Shown here piece by piece: positions 1-13,200 of a stretch of DNA of 64,000 nt; position 1 is the first letter of the stretch, and each line of letters begins with the position of its first letter. The stretch covers positions 14,242,183-14,306,182 of the forward strand of contig CM012953.1 in assembly GCA_000181795.3 (NCBI GenBank). The letters are read 5' to 3'. This DNA is from Trichinella spiralis (lineage: Eukaryota; Nematoda; Enoplea; Trichinellida; Trichinellidae). A model generated the notes under the pieces. It was given only the letters and a program-made list of their open reading frames with translations, made no database searches and was not told the DNA's origin. The translations under genes were made by a program, and so were the position numbers.

Positions 1-82
1 GTAGAAAAATGACGAATTGAATTAATTGAAAATTCAAGCTGATAGCGGGAAATATCATTTTACAACCAACCAACAAACCAAC

Positions 83-705
83 CTCAGTAAAAACTAATTC
101 CAAAACGGATTTCAAGCGGATTGCAATTTCATTGGTGCCATAAACGGCCATAAGCTTCGACGCCTGCTCGTCAGTCCAACCTCGCCAAGCGTGCAAACTT
201 TCGCAGTCGATGTTGCCGTCGAAACTCTGCAGACGATGGAAACTGCCCAATTCGGCGAACCAGACAAATTTCAACTTCCGGTAAGTGAAATAGCGTAAGC
301 TGCAATGTTCACGCAACGTGCCGCCTTGCTTTAATAAGCAAAAATTTTCCGGACGTGAAACCACACGCACCGGACGTCGAGACCACTGGAACGACTCGTC
401 CCTACAAACAACAGCATCACAAAACATTCAAATTAATGGGCAATAAATTCATCAATTTTAATAAATTCAATTAATCACCTGATCAGTACAACGTCGGCAC
501 GCTTCAATGAACATCTCGTCAAAGCTGCTTTAACGTAAAGCGACGGTTTCCAATGGAGAAGCAGTCTGAAGAAGCCCAAAGTTAAAAAGCTGGCCAAACG
601 AAGCAAAAATCTTTTCCATCTGCATTCGCAGTAACCCCAAATAGTTATCCGAGTTCGCTCGTCAACTTCCACCGACGTTCCACCGTCGGCAGAAGACAAG
701 CCCAT
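83..705 (-). CDS. ATP13A: P5B-type ATPase, N-terminal part (ATP13A family), partial
   Basis: N-terminal two exons of a P5B ATPase, the endolysosomal polyamine/cation pump family that includes ATP13A2 and ATP13A3. Exon 1 codes 705-479 and exon 2 codes 401-83; donors (AG|GTGATT, GAG|GTTGGT) and the acceptor (TTTGTAG) are intact and the AG|G junction restores an Arg. Exon 1 has the family's membrane-embedded N-terminal hairpin, with the GY-x3-RW-x motif, a hydrophobic run and WKPSLYVK. Exon 2 has RYFTYRKLKFVW and ends YGTNEIAIRLKSVLELVFTE, the segment just before the first core membrane helix. The catalytic DKTGT region lies beyond the left edge. The Met at 705 is chosen because a good acceptor (TATTTTTCAG) ends at 720, so sequence above it is untranslated or intronic. 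Family is seen clearly; the exact paralogue is not settled. Confidence 0.85.
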
Positions 706-3241
706 GAGAAAAAGGCGTACTGAAAAATACAATTCAATCAGGCAAAATTACACCAACCAACCGGAGCATATTCATCAACTGAATCCCCCCCTCCCCCTCT
801 CCATTTTCAGCACTATGGCAAAACATGAAGCTGAACAGAAACAAGTACAAAAATGAACTGCCGGAAATGCAAACTGCCACAGTGAAGTGAATCATTGCCG
901 GAAAACGTGAAACTGGATCATTATTCACTGTGAAACGGACGCAAAATTATTCACAGATCAGACGTGAGCAATACGGTAAATATTTGCATTAAAAATGAAA
1001 TGGATAAATTGAAAAACTTAAAAATTGCTATTTTCACTGCAGAATACGCGAAAAATTACAAATTAATACTTGAAGAAACTTTCCTAATAAGATAGCATTC
1101 AAAGAAACAACTTTTTAAATGAACAAACATTCCCTCTCAACGATGACAACAACACTGCTTCTATAAAATCACTCTTTTTTTCAGCTTTTATACAGTGAAA
1201 TAAAATTCTAGAAAACAATTATAACAAAATAAACAGTAATCAAATAAATGAAACATAACAACAAATTTAAATATTAAAAAATTCGTCTTTCATATTTACC
1301 AATTCAAACAGAAGAATATGAGCTAAGTTACACCTCCAACTGCGTTTCTTTGATCAAAGAAACGTCTTCAATCTTTGCAATTTCAATTAAATCCAATTTT
1401 ATCACTCCTGAAAAACAGCAACAATTATAAACGACATACTTACTACTTCAAGTAAGCTAAAAGTACAGAAATCATCTCAAGTGAACAATATACTTCAAAC
1501 AATTCATCTACGAGTAAATACAATAATACATTTCAAAATAATGAATAAATGAAAATACCAAAATACCACTAAATTGTCAAAAAACACTTGAATTAACAGG
1601 TAAGGACACTTGTTCTACAGGGCGATCACTGCAAACAATAGCACGATTGATTCAACGCTTTATTTTTCAACTCTAAAATTATAAACATCAATAAAATGTT
1701 AGATAAGGCAAAACAGTCAAATTTGCAATCAGTTCAAAGTTCTTCCTGCCATTATTTGCATTTCCAGTACAATTCACAAAAACAGTTGGAGATGTTTGAA
1801 AAAAACTAATCAATCAATTTGAAACTGATTAGCCTAATAAAAATTTCATCTAATAAATAACAATGAAAGTCATTAAAAATCATACTCATAAACAAGATAT
1901 ACTATGTATGTATTATTATAATCCTTAAATAATCATTCAACTAGGAAAATGAAATTGAATATACAACAAAAAATGACACAAAAATGGATACATTAAAATG
2001 AAAGTTGCGTTTATTAGTAGATAAATTAATAAAATTTTATACAAAAATAATTAATAAATAATATATTGTGAAAAACAAAGAAGAAACATTCTACACAACA
2101 CATAAAACTAATTTCTTCACTTGAAACAAATATTTTAAAATTTAAAGCAAAATAATGAATTTCTGCTCAAATTATCAAATTTGAAAAGCAAAAATTGATA
2201 ATTCCAATGCAAAAATTCATCACTTTCATTTTAGAAAATGGACTTAATTTTAGAAGGCTAAAGACACAATAAAATACGAAATAAAATGTGATTTTATACA
2301 TTTTTGCAAAAAAAACATGCTATTTATTTAAAAAAAATACATACGTAAAGGAATATCAAATTACGTTAACCTCAAGCTATTGAAATAATACAGTATGAAA
2401 ACAAAGAAACAGTATCAAACAAGCAAGTTTAATTCAAGAAATATTTTATTTATTTACGAATGATGCCAATTGTAAACTTGGCATTTTCTAAATAATTCAT
2501 AATTTTTAATAAAAATTAAGTTAAAAATTTATTTTTATACTGAAATATGAACAAAATAGAATAAACAAAGTGTTTCATTTGGATTTATATAGTCGGTATA
2601 CTATACAAATAAGCTGCTCTTATTTTTTAGTTTCATAAAGAAAACTCAAATAATATAAGCTAATTTTAAATTTTTAAAATGATAAAAAGAGCAATATTTA
2701 TTTTTAACTTCCAATGTGAACATTTTAACTCCAAAGTGATTGAAATAATCTGTAACTTTCGAATCTACCTTTTCTTTTTGCTCGAAACGTGTTGACGTTG
2801 CGAGATTATCAAGATATCTATGTGAAACTGTTTCAATGATGAGAAACACCAAATGATTCAAAAATAATCTCAGCTAATTTTGTACTTTTATATCTGACGT
2901 CATATATTTGCTCATTTGCCGAATAGTGGGATTTATAATTGTGTATTATTTGCTCTGACATCAAGCATGGTCATAAATTTGCCAAATATTGCACTTTTGC
3001 ACTGAATTTCCTACGGTCATTTTTCGGCAGTAAAATTGACGCACAAATGACGAAATGTACAAAGTGTCAAGTAATCCAGCCGCAATACCAACGTTTTCTC
3101 ATTGTTCGCAAAACAATCAAGACGGCTGCTGAATTTAAATTGAATCAACGCAGCTTAATCGTGTTCCATTTATTCACCGAATCAATTGCAATTCGCATAT
3201 TTCATAAATGGCTGACAAAGGTTTGGAGTAGTTATCGATTT

Positions 3242-3267
3242 GGGGGAGGGGAGGGGAGGGGGGGGGG
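3242..3267 (+). repeat. G-run with perfect G-quadruplex pattern
   Basis: The plus strand reads as runs of 5, 4, 4 and 10 G separated by single A bases. Four or more G-tracts with one-base loops is the strongest intramolecular G-quadruplex pattern. It lies in otherwise AT-rich intergenic DNA and no gene is firmly placed beside it. Confidence 0.8.
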
Positions 3268-6200
3268 AGAAGAGAAACTGTCATGCTTAGATAGAGATGT
3301 CAAGCATAGAATTGCTATAGGTTTTCCACTTTTTGCAAATCTTCTCATAAGAACAATTTTTCCAACAACCTTTTCCCCCATTAATGCCTCTTTTATTTGT
3401 TAACAGTTCTGTTTCACGCTTACGTGTTGTTCTGGATTTAGAGTGATGCTGTTGTCCAAGAGGGGAATTTCAGTTTCATTTGCTTGTCTCATTTGCTGTT
3501 ACTAATGTCAGATTAAGGGAAATTTTTATTCGCAAATTAAATTCATCTGCTCTGTTCGATTTAGCTGCACATGTTCATTTTCTACGTCACGTCGAGGGTC
3601 AATTACCAATGACAGTTAGCCCAGGCACTGCAATAGCAATCACTTAGTGGGAAGAATTGCATACGTTCAACTTTGAAATTCCACGGTAAGATATTTCAAA
3701 AAGGCTTCTCTGTATGGTAAAATTTAAAACAATAAAAAAACTTTTTATAATAAAATCTAACTCGAATCAAATTACTGAAAATAAACAAATCATTATTAAT
3801 TAGTATGCAATAAAAGGATTTGTCACGATCAATCCAATGTTCAATTGTACATTAGCTTGTGCAAAAAAGAATGAATATTCAGCATCTTTTCCATTTATCT
3901 GAAATTTATAAATTAAAATAATAAGCAATCATTAAATATTATTTTATTTAATCTAGTTTCAAATCATTTTATTAAATTTATATACAAAAAATTTAATTTC
4001 AATTTTGTTAATTTGATAATTACTAAAAATAAATCTTTGCAAAGTTGTTCTACGGCAAGTCATTCACAGCCAACGCTAATATGATCGTGCTGCTTGTCCA
4101 ACAGCTGCCATCTCTATGAAGCGGATGTTGGCTATAATTGTTAAAAGCCATTTTTACGACCAATTTTAATAGTAAAACTTTGCGTGCCGAATAGTAAGTT
4201 ATCTGTACTGTTCACCAACGGCGCCAGCATGCTCGCAATAAAATACTAATATTAAACCTGTCAGTACTATCTACTCGTAAAATAAAGGTCATCACGGGTT
4301 ATTAAATGTTCCCTTGCAAAACGTTTTCTATTCTATTCTATTCTTTCTGATGTAGCAGGTTAACTGAAATTACCATATCCGGTATTGGAATTTATTACGA
4401 AATTACTGTATACTGTCGAAATGCAAGTACAGATAAAAATGGAATATTCAACTTTTTTATTTAAACAATAATATTTAATGTATCAAGTGATGTTGTGAAA
4501 AATGTAAATGCAATACAAGAAACTTTCTACCAAATAACGTGAAAAGCTGGTAGCATTGAATTTAAATTGCTTGGCATTTTTACATCAGAAAAAATGTTGC
4601 TGAAAAGCTGATGTAGCATCGTCATTCGTTTGTTTGTTGAGTCATCCATGACTATTATCAATTATATTCAGTTGCGTTATAATCGACTTGGGCGGCCGCC
4701 CCCCCCCATTGCGAAAAATTTTATGCAACTTTTATTATGTTCATCCCCTGGATCCCAAATAAATCGTCTGGATACTATATCCTCACCGCCCCCCCCCCTC
4801 CCTGTAAATTAGACGTATCAACGCTTCTGATTATAATGTACACACGTACAATGTGCACAAATGATATGAATGTAAAAGGTAATGAAAGCAATGATTTTAA
4901 AATCTTTTCAACGATTCAAATTGTCTTTTAAACTTTATTATGATTTTATATATTCAAAAAATGAATTCATCACAGTTTTCAATGTTAAATAATAACGAAT
5001 TATTCTTTTTTATAATGAAAATTGTTTCTAAATTTTGTAAATTTCATTTTTCAGTTTTCACGCTATGGACAAATTTTCGAATTATTGCTAATTAAATTAC
5101 GACTGAATGCTTCTATTCTATGTATTCTATTTTATGATAAGTATAAACTGTGTGAGGATAAAATTGTTTAAAAGTTCTACATTATTCTTGCTTAATATGC
5201 ATAACTTTTGCATTAATATTTTTTACATTAAAATGCTTTCAAAAAAATAATAAATAAGACCATGAGAAAGTATACAGAAATATGAATTTAAATCAAGGAA
5301 AAATCATTGAAGAAATGAAAAGAAAATATTCAATAGTTTAGTAATGTTGCAACTTTTATGATGCAATATTAAATGAATGAACAACATTTTCTGCAATAAA
5401 TCTGAGTAATTTTACAATTCATTGTTTTAATTTTTATGTCAATGTAATTTATAAGAATAACATTTGCATAAAATTGCATTAAATTTGTGAGATGATGTAA
5501 TCACCGATGCAGTTTAATCTGAAAAGTTGTGCAATAATCATTTCTGATTGAAGATTAAAAATTGCCTTCTGTTCAAATAGCAGCTGACATTTTCTTAATG
5601 AAAATATTTGATAAGCCACTTTTGTTTTCAATGCGCTTCCTCATTAGCTTAATAAGTTGTTTTCGCAGATGTGGTTTTATTATTACTTGGTTACTTTTAT
5701 TTTCATTTTTATAGCTGTCAATTTTGTTTTGAGATGTTCAGAAATACGTGAGCTTGTACAGTTAGCTGTATGTCAAATGCTTATTTCATATTTGCATAGT
5801 TTTGTTTCAAAAAATTTCAAATTGCATATGCAATTTCTCTACCAAAGCATAGTATAGTAGCAAAAGCATCCTTTTGACAAAACAAAGATTTATTCAGGTT
5901 GATCACAATTGATTGGATAATAAAATGATAAATTAAAATTTTCCAATTTCAAGTTGTGTTAACAAGAAGCAATTATTGTTGAAATTTTGATTAATTTTAT
6001 TCATTTCTTGATTTTTATGATATCAACAAATAATGGAAAAAATTTGAAATCAATCATTGCATGAAAAATTTTACACGCTTGTTTTGGCATTCTTTAGTTC
6101 AGCTGAACCAAAACAACTTTTTAATAAATTTAATGCATTTTTCATGCATTCATCTTGCACTGTTATACTATTGGAAAAAAAGAAATGTACAGCAGTATAT

Positions 6201-7559
6201 ATATTATTAAAATTACATTCAATTTTTTTAATCAAAACAACTAGCTAGGCTTTGTATAAAATTCAAATTTCCAAATGGTATTTTTGTTTTACTTGAGCCA
6301 CTTGGTCAAAAATTACAGAATGTGCTACAGCCTGAAAAAATAAAATTTTCATTCAATATTTTATCACCATACTGCATGCAGATTAAAATAAACAACATTG
6401 TTTAATATCAATTATTAACACTTTTCATCGAAATATGAAGCTGATTCTGCAAGGAAAGTTTCAATTTCTTTCATCAGAGGCAGTAAATTTCATATGCAAA
6501 ATTAAAAAATTGTATTATACGTTATTTTCTTTTTGTTATTCAAGGCAATTGACAGTTAAATGTTTAAAAAAGAAAAGTATAAAATTTTAAAGTATTTTAA
6601 TTACTTATAGTATTTTTGAAAAAAAATATATGCTCTGAATAGGTGTAAAGATAGAATTTTAAACAAAACTAAATTTTAAGAAATTTTCATATTTCATTGT
6701 TATAAAATCATTATTGTTGTGATAATTATTTCCTATAATCTATTTCAAGTGAATCAATTTATTCAATGAAATATGTATTTATTAAATAATCCTATGATAA
6801 TTATGACCTAATTGTCATAGGATGTGTTGTCTTAATTTGCAAGTATCTGATGCATCAAGTAAAAAAGAAATTAATTTCTTTTTGGAATATATCAATAAAT
6901 GAAACATAATCGGTTTATTTGGCAAATATCAAAATTTGAAAAGTTTTCAAATATTTGCATTGTTGCGATGTGAAAAAGTATAAAATTAGAGTGAATTATT
7001 TTTGTACACAAGTGGTGTAGCGTATAATTTCCTGAAAACGTGCCAAAATTGATGAATTGGTGTGCAGGTTCAAATGAAGTAAAAAAGCTGAAATAATGAA
7101 ATTTATCATTTTCGTCATCATCAAAATTTTCAGTTGTTGAATGATGTTATTGAATTGAAAAATGTTGAAATTTATAAAATAAAGATGAAAAAGACTATTT
7201 GTATTAATTAAAAAATGAGAAATTATTATTCCTTTTTTGTTTTTTCAAATGATTTATGCCAGATGTCGCTGGTGATTTTGTAGATCAGGTCACAATAGTT
7301 CAGTTCAGGCACACTGTAGTGTTTTTTTTGGACAGTGGTTGGCGCCATCTAGTGATTGCGGTCTGGCGCTTTGATGGTTCAATTGGTCAGTGTGCTGGTG
7401 AATTTTTTTTTGGCCGTAGCGCCGGTGCTCGACCTGACCGTTGGTCAATTCGTCGACCCATGGTTCGATTGACCCGTTGCTGGGCTTGACGAAGAGTGGA
7501 CCGTAGAAGAGCCAGGTGCAGGGTTTTTTCTTTGTTTCTTCCCCTGCTATTTCTCCTTC

Positions 7560-7786
7560 ATGGGCATTTTCCATTCTTTCTGTCATTTGTCTCCACTAGC
7601 CGTGGCCGGGTTAATCTCCGTTGCCTGCTTTTCGACCCGGCTTGTCAGTGCCATTCATCATCCAGTCGCCATTCCCACGCCGACCCGCCCGCTGATCTCC
7701 CCCCGACCGCCAGCTGCCGCCGAGCTTTTCAACAATATCTTGTTAAGCAAAATAGAAGCAAGCAGACGACACAAGAGGGGTCTGTT
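7560..7786 (+). CDS. Possible first exon of a secreted peptide precursor (speculative)
   Basis: An ATG-started frame in the GC-richer island encodes a hydrophobic leader (PLAVAGLISVACF, then TRLVSA), a Pro-rich spacer, the segment AAELFNNILLSKIEAS and then the basic cluster RRHKR followed by GLL. The segment resembles the E-L-[IV]-N-x-[IL]-[LI] core of pigment-dispersing-factor (PDF) peptides. The frame stops at 7788-7790, but a donor-like GTAAAG starts at 7787. A candidate acceptor (TTTGCCATAG) ends at 8022 and would extend the frame in phase. There is no amidation Gly at the expected place and no second line of support. It may equally be untranslated leader of the downstream semaphorin gene. 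Confidence 0.25.
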
Positions 7787-10219
7787 GTAAAGAAAACCTC
7801 TGCGCATATCTGTATATAGTTATATGTGTATGCATAGTTGGAATTATTTCAGTATATTTCATCGTTGCTGTTGTTTCATTTCTTCTACTGTGAATTGTAA
7901 TCAGGTTGGAAACTGGAGAAAAGATAACCAACAAAAAATACATCCATAGCTTGTTTGCGTTAGCTTATAAAGGGCACCAACATCTTCGACTACATAATAC
8001 CATCTGTGTCTGTTTGCCATAGGCTTTACAATCTGGGCGTCAACCTCGGCTCCAGTTCGCCAGCATATCAACATTTTTCTGCGCCAATGCATATTTTTAT
8101 TAGTACGTTTTATTTTTTATTTTATTATTATTATTATTATATTTTTGCTTCTTACCTAGTAACTCAGTTTTGAAAATTGTCATTCAGCATTTTTGTTTAA
8201 TCTGTGCACAATCCAGTATCAACGTTTTCCGTTCTATTCACATAATGTTGAGGTTAATCCGTACTTTGCTGGTACAGTATACCGAAGAAAGAACTTATTC
8301 ATGGAAAACGACAAAAGTTAAAAATTGTCTCTTTTTGTCTGTGTGGAGAGTTTTCATTTTTACGTCAACATAAAAAGCATAATAATAATAATAATAATAA
8401 TATAAAACGATACATTGATCAACAACGTCTGTAAACATTGATTCAAGTCAGCAGCTGGACGAGATGTTTGGATTACAATTCTGCAAGTCTTTCTTCAGAA
8501 TAGACTTGTTGGTTGTAATTGTATACATTTTATATTCACCAGCTGAACAGTTTTTCAAGTCTTCAAATATTCCCATGTTAAAATTGTCATTCATTTTCTT
8601 CTATATTAATGTTGAAAGAGAAATTCAATCTCTTCTTCTTCGAAAATTAATAAGCCATGCGTTACTTATTTGTTTTATTTAAGAAATTTTTACTTGTTAA
8701 ACTTTAAAAATTTCCTACTTTATCAAATTTAGGAAAATTAATATATTATTTGGGAAAAAATATCAGAGTTTCGTGTTGGATAAAATTTGAACAACAACTT
8801 TCACAATGAATTAAAAAGATAATATCATTACTTGGTCCGTTGTCAATTGAAAAGTTAGCTTTGCATTTTCGAAAGTTTCAACGTCATCTTTCGTCGATTG
8901 ACAAATTTACAATATCGACTTATCTGGAAATCAAGCTCAATTTTCCAATTCTCATCAGGAGGAAGTTGTTGAATTCAAATATTTTTCTTTTGAGAATAAA
9001 TAAACAGTTTTTAATTATTTTTTATTACGTCATATGAATTTTTTTGAATGTTAAATATTTTAATTTTTTTTTCAATTGATGAATAAATTAACAATTTCGC
9101 GTATGAATTACTTTGAATAAGCGTGAAAATGAAATTTGAAATTGTCCAACGTTGTTATTGATGAAACGTATCGTCTAGTAAATGTGCCGCTTTTAGATGA
9201 AAATTTATTTTAATTAGTTAATTTTTGAATTAAAAAAAGTTTAATTTATTGAAGGTTTTCTGTAATTGATGTAATTTGAAATTTATTTAACCTGAAAATC
9301 AGTGAAATGTTGCAATTTCGCTCAAAAGTCAACTATCAATTTTGTTTTGAAAAGCATTCACCGTGCGTTGATTTTGATCTTTTACTTTTTCTGTATTTGT
9401 TCGTCATCTGCTGTGTACTATATTACAAGTTTCTTATAATAATAGTAATAATAATAATAATTTTTTTCTGAGGAATATCATAAAATTCGAATAATTCAAC
9501 ATTTACTTCTTTGGCATATAGTTAGTGAACTGGTTTTCTACGTTGAGTTGAATTTTTAGCATGCAGAGTTAGTTGGATCTGTTCTTCTGGTGCTGGTGGT
9601 ACTGTTTTGTGGCTTATTTGTAATAATTAATGTGCGTGTGACAGAAAAAAGCCGCAGGTGGTGTGGCAATTTTTCATATTCACTTGCGAGCACCAGTTTT
9701 TGAGTAATGTTCGAACAACTGTTGTCGTCAGTAATTTCATTTCACTTTATTAACCACGCCTTTAATTTGTGATAAGTTTGTTTTGTTTTGTTTTTTTATT
9801 TGATGGAATTTAATTTATTAATTTTAATAATTGTTTGATATTGTGCTGTTTTTTTTACTTTTCAATTCAAGTTTGATTGTCTGGAAACGACGCTAGCGCC
9901 GACTGGTGAGTTGTCGGCGAGATCACATCAGACACGCACATCACATCACATCACTTGCGAGAGTTTGTGCAGTGTTGGTGCGCATTTTGACGCTGTGCAG
10001 TGATCTGTTTCACCGCTACTGCTATTTTTTGTCCCATCAAAATATTCTCCTTTTTCTAATCTTTCATTCACCTTGGTGCCAGTTTGTCTGAATCGTGAAC
10101 ATGCGTGGGCGTGACGAAAAATTGTTCAACATTAAAATTGTATTAATTTTTTTCTGTTTACTTTTAGTTGCAATTTTTGGCTTTATTAAAAAATTTCAAA
10201 CAACAACATAAAACACGTA

Positions 10220-13200
10220 ATGATCCGACATGCAGCTTTGGCTTTGCTGCTGCTGCTGCTGCTGCTTCTTCTCGCCTGTCCAATGCTGCGGGTTACCGGT
10301 GAACCTGCTAACAACAAACGCTACATTAACGCTGTGCCTTACGAAGGTCAGTTTGTTTATTTGTTTGTTTGTTTGTTTGTTTCAGTGTTCAAATTATAAA
10401 TGACTGTAAAAATAAATATTGTCGTGTGCTTGTAGATGGATTAGCGTCGATAGCGTCGTTTGAAACGCACGACATTAGTCATTATGGACCATTGTTCATC
10501 GACGCTTCTCGTGGTTTCTTGATTGTCGGAGCGAGGTAAGAATCCAGTTTATTTATTATTGTTATTAATTTTTAAATTTTTACGGTTAATAATTATTTTT
10601 TATTATAAAATATAAATTATTGTTTGCCATTTGGCGACGTGCCGATCGATGTTTGTTTGAACTTACGTTAGCTTTGTTGCGTGTAGTTTTTTCAGTGGGC
10701 GGGGAGGAGGACGGAATGTTGTTTGCTTTGCCAGGTGTGCTGGCGTTCAACGGAAGCGGTCGGTCATTTCCACCGAGCCCACAGTCAACTTTACTATTAT
10801 GATTATGATTAGTCGCTTTTGTTTTCTAATCCTATTTGGGTGTGGTTTTTTTTTCATTTCATTATTTTTATTTTTATTTTTCATACAGTTTTCATCATTT
10901 TATTTATTTATTTATTATTTTCTTTGGTATCATCGAATTTTTGATGAGCAGATTGAAGAATTAGAAGAAAAATTGCAAATTTAGCACAATCATTTCAAGC
11001 TGCAACGGGGAAACCTTGAAAATAACGGCTTGTTGCTTTACCGTGTGAAATAGATTCTATTTCGTTGACAGTTTCGCTTGAGGGCACAGGAACAAAATTG
11101 CATTGACTAACAAACAATGAGCACTTCTTTTTATCTGCCTCTCTTTCTTTTGGCTTAAAAATGATATTTTGAAAAAAAATAAGAAAATAACCAAAATCCC
11201 ATGACCTGATTTTTATTATTTTTTAAATATAATCTATAAATTTTGACAATTGACATTGAGCACAAGTAACAAATTCAAAGATTGATTCAATGAATGAAAT
11301 TATTATATTGTAATTTTTTTAAATATAGCTTTGTTGTGAGAAGCATATTCTTTTTTTTTTTTGCAACATACTTGTGAAGGTTGTTTTCGTGTGTGTGTGT
11401 GTGTGTGTGTGAAAAGGTTATCGGAAGTTGTTGCATTCAAGTTCAGCTAGCAATTCAGTTTTCCAATTAGCTACAATTTTAACGGTCACTGTTTGATCAG
11501 CTACATCTACCTTTCAAAATTATATGCAAAAGCTGCTGCACTGCAAATATGCAAATTCTATTACAAATAGACACACGGATGCGTAAATGATTTTAATTTT
11601 AATTTTTACAATATGAACTTGCAATTGAAAAGTAAATTATTACAGTTTATATTACTTATTTTTTTCTTCTTCAAAAGTTGTCCGTTTCGATTAAAATTGA
11701 CGAAATGAAAATCTAGAAGCGGTGAATGTCACAAAATGTAAAATTTATTTATTGTCCATTCAACCTGTTTTTGTATAACTAGGGAAAATTAGTTGATACA
11801 AGAAACAAGATATATTATACAACCTTGATTTATTTAATCGTTGTTGTTGTTAAGATGGGATCAAGATGAAAAATATTTATAAAATTGATTTATATTTTTA
11901 CATTTCAATGATAAACCAGTTCTTTTTTTTCAGTTTTTATGTGAAAATATATTTAATGTGTATCTTTTTTTTTATTTTATCAAAAATTTATGTAAATTTC
12001 ACTGGTATCTTATATCCTTCATTGATGGGAATGTTGTTTGCTCAGTTTTAATTGATGTGGTGAAAAGAGTGACAAATTAATTGAGATATTTAAATGCAGA
12101 TGTGCAGTTGATCATTTTTTACGCTTCATTAATTCGATTATGCTGTGCCGGGCGGTGTCCTGTGAAATGGGGAATTTTTCATCCGGAAGCAATGACCTCA
12201 AACTCTGGAGAATTTCCATTTCCATATTTTGTCCATCATTTCTGCTTATAATAAACAGTTTATATATATTTTTTTTCTTATTTTTCGAATTTACAAAATA
12301 CATTTTATTTTTATATTAGATAAATATCCGTTTACATGGAATTTCAATTTATTTTTTCAACAGATGTTTATATTAATAGTTTTTATTTATATTTAATGCC
12401 CTATAACCAGATATGTATTGTTGTTATTATTATTATCCTATTCCCCAAGTGTTAAAAGTTTCATTTTAATTTTTCACACATTTATCAAAATGGCAGGTGG
12501 ATCAGTTAGTTGGCTGAGCTGTTTGTGATAAAATTTCAAATTTGTTCAAATAATAATATTTTTTGAAGTGCTGTCGCATATGTCACTGTTCATTTAAATT
12601 TGCTACTTGTTGAATGATATTTAAAATAGATTTGAAAAAAAAAACAATTTTTTGTTTTCTTAATGGAATGTTTTAATTTTTTCATTTTTTGGTGGAAAAC
12701 AGGGGCAAGGCAAAATTGCCGTTGGATTAATAAAAATAAAATGGTGAATTTTGAGAGTGCTGTGCTGTTGTGTTGTTTATTGAAGCTTTTTGATTGAAAG
12801 ATGTGAATTGCCATGTGGCATTTAGTTGGCTTGGCTTTTTGTTGTTTGGCGTTGACAGATGAAATTCTGGCACCGCATATGCAGCAAAGTGGAGTGAATG
12901 AATCGATGAGACAGATAGAGAGAGAGAAGGGAAGGGAAGGGAAGGGGATAGGGATTTTGTGGAACTTGTGCCACAATGGGAATAATAATAATGAAGTTTG
13001 TTTCGAACCTTGTCTTGACTCGAAGCAGAAGCTATTACTAAGTAAGATAGCTGAAAAGAATCAGCAGTTGTCACATGTCAGCTTTTCACTTAGCTACTCA
13101 ATAATTTAATAGAATTAAAAATGCCTTCAGAAAAAAATTTGCACAGCGTGCGTATTCATAATTTTCTCAAATATATATAGCTGGACGTGCGTGTTGATTT

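Larger units (their letters stand above)
706..10219. other. Intergenic, no firm gene; GC-richer island at about 7256-7800
   Basis: A long AT-rich stretch between the divergent ATPase and semaphorin genes. Open frames here (for example 2646-2861 minus and 2939-3403 plus) are short, begin at non-ATG codons and show no domain I recognise. The exceptions to the monotone are a G-run at 3242-3267, C-runs near 4690 and 4790, a GC-richer block at about 7256-7800 that could hold an exon or promoter, and trinucleotide repeats near 8120, 8385 and 9440. The last 600 bases before 10220 probably include the semaphorin promoter and 5' untranslated region. Confidence 0.6.

Noticed and set aside
2646-2861. 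71-codon frame on the minus strand
   Set aside because: No homology I recognise, starts in AT-rich DNA and has no splice context.
2939-3403. 154-codon open frame on the plus strand
   Set aside because: It starts at GTG, runs through the G-run repeat, has no recognisable domain and no codon bias unlike the background.
7305-7586. Minus-strand frame with FYGPLFVKP, reminiscent of a BAH-domain strand
   Set aside because: The resemblance is only nine residues and the rest does not follow the BAH pattern; treated as coincidence.
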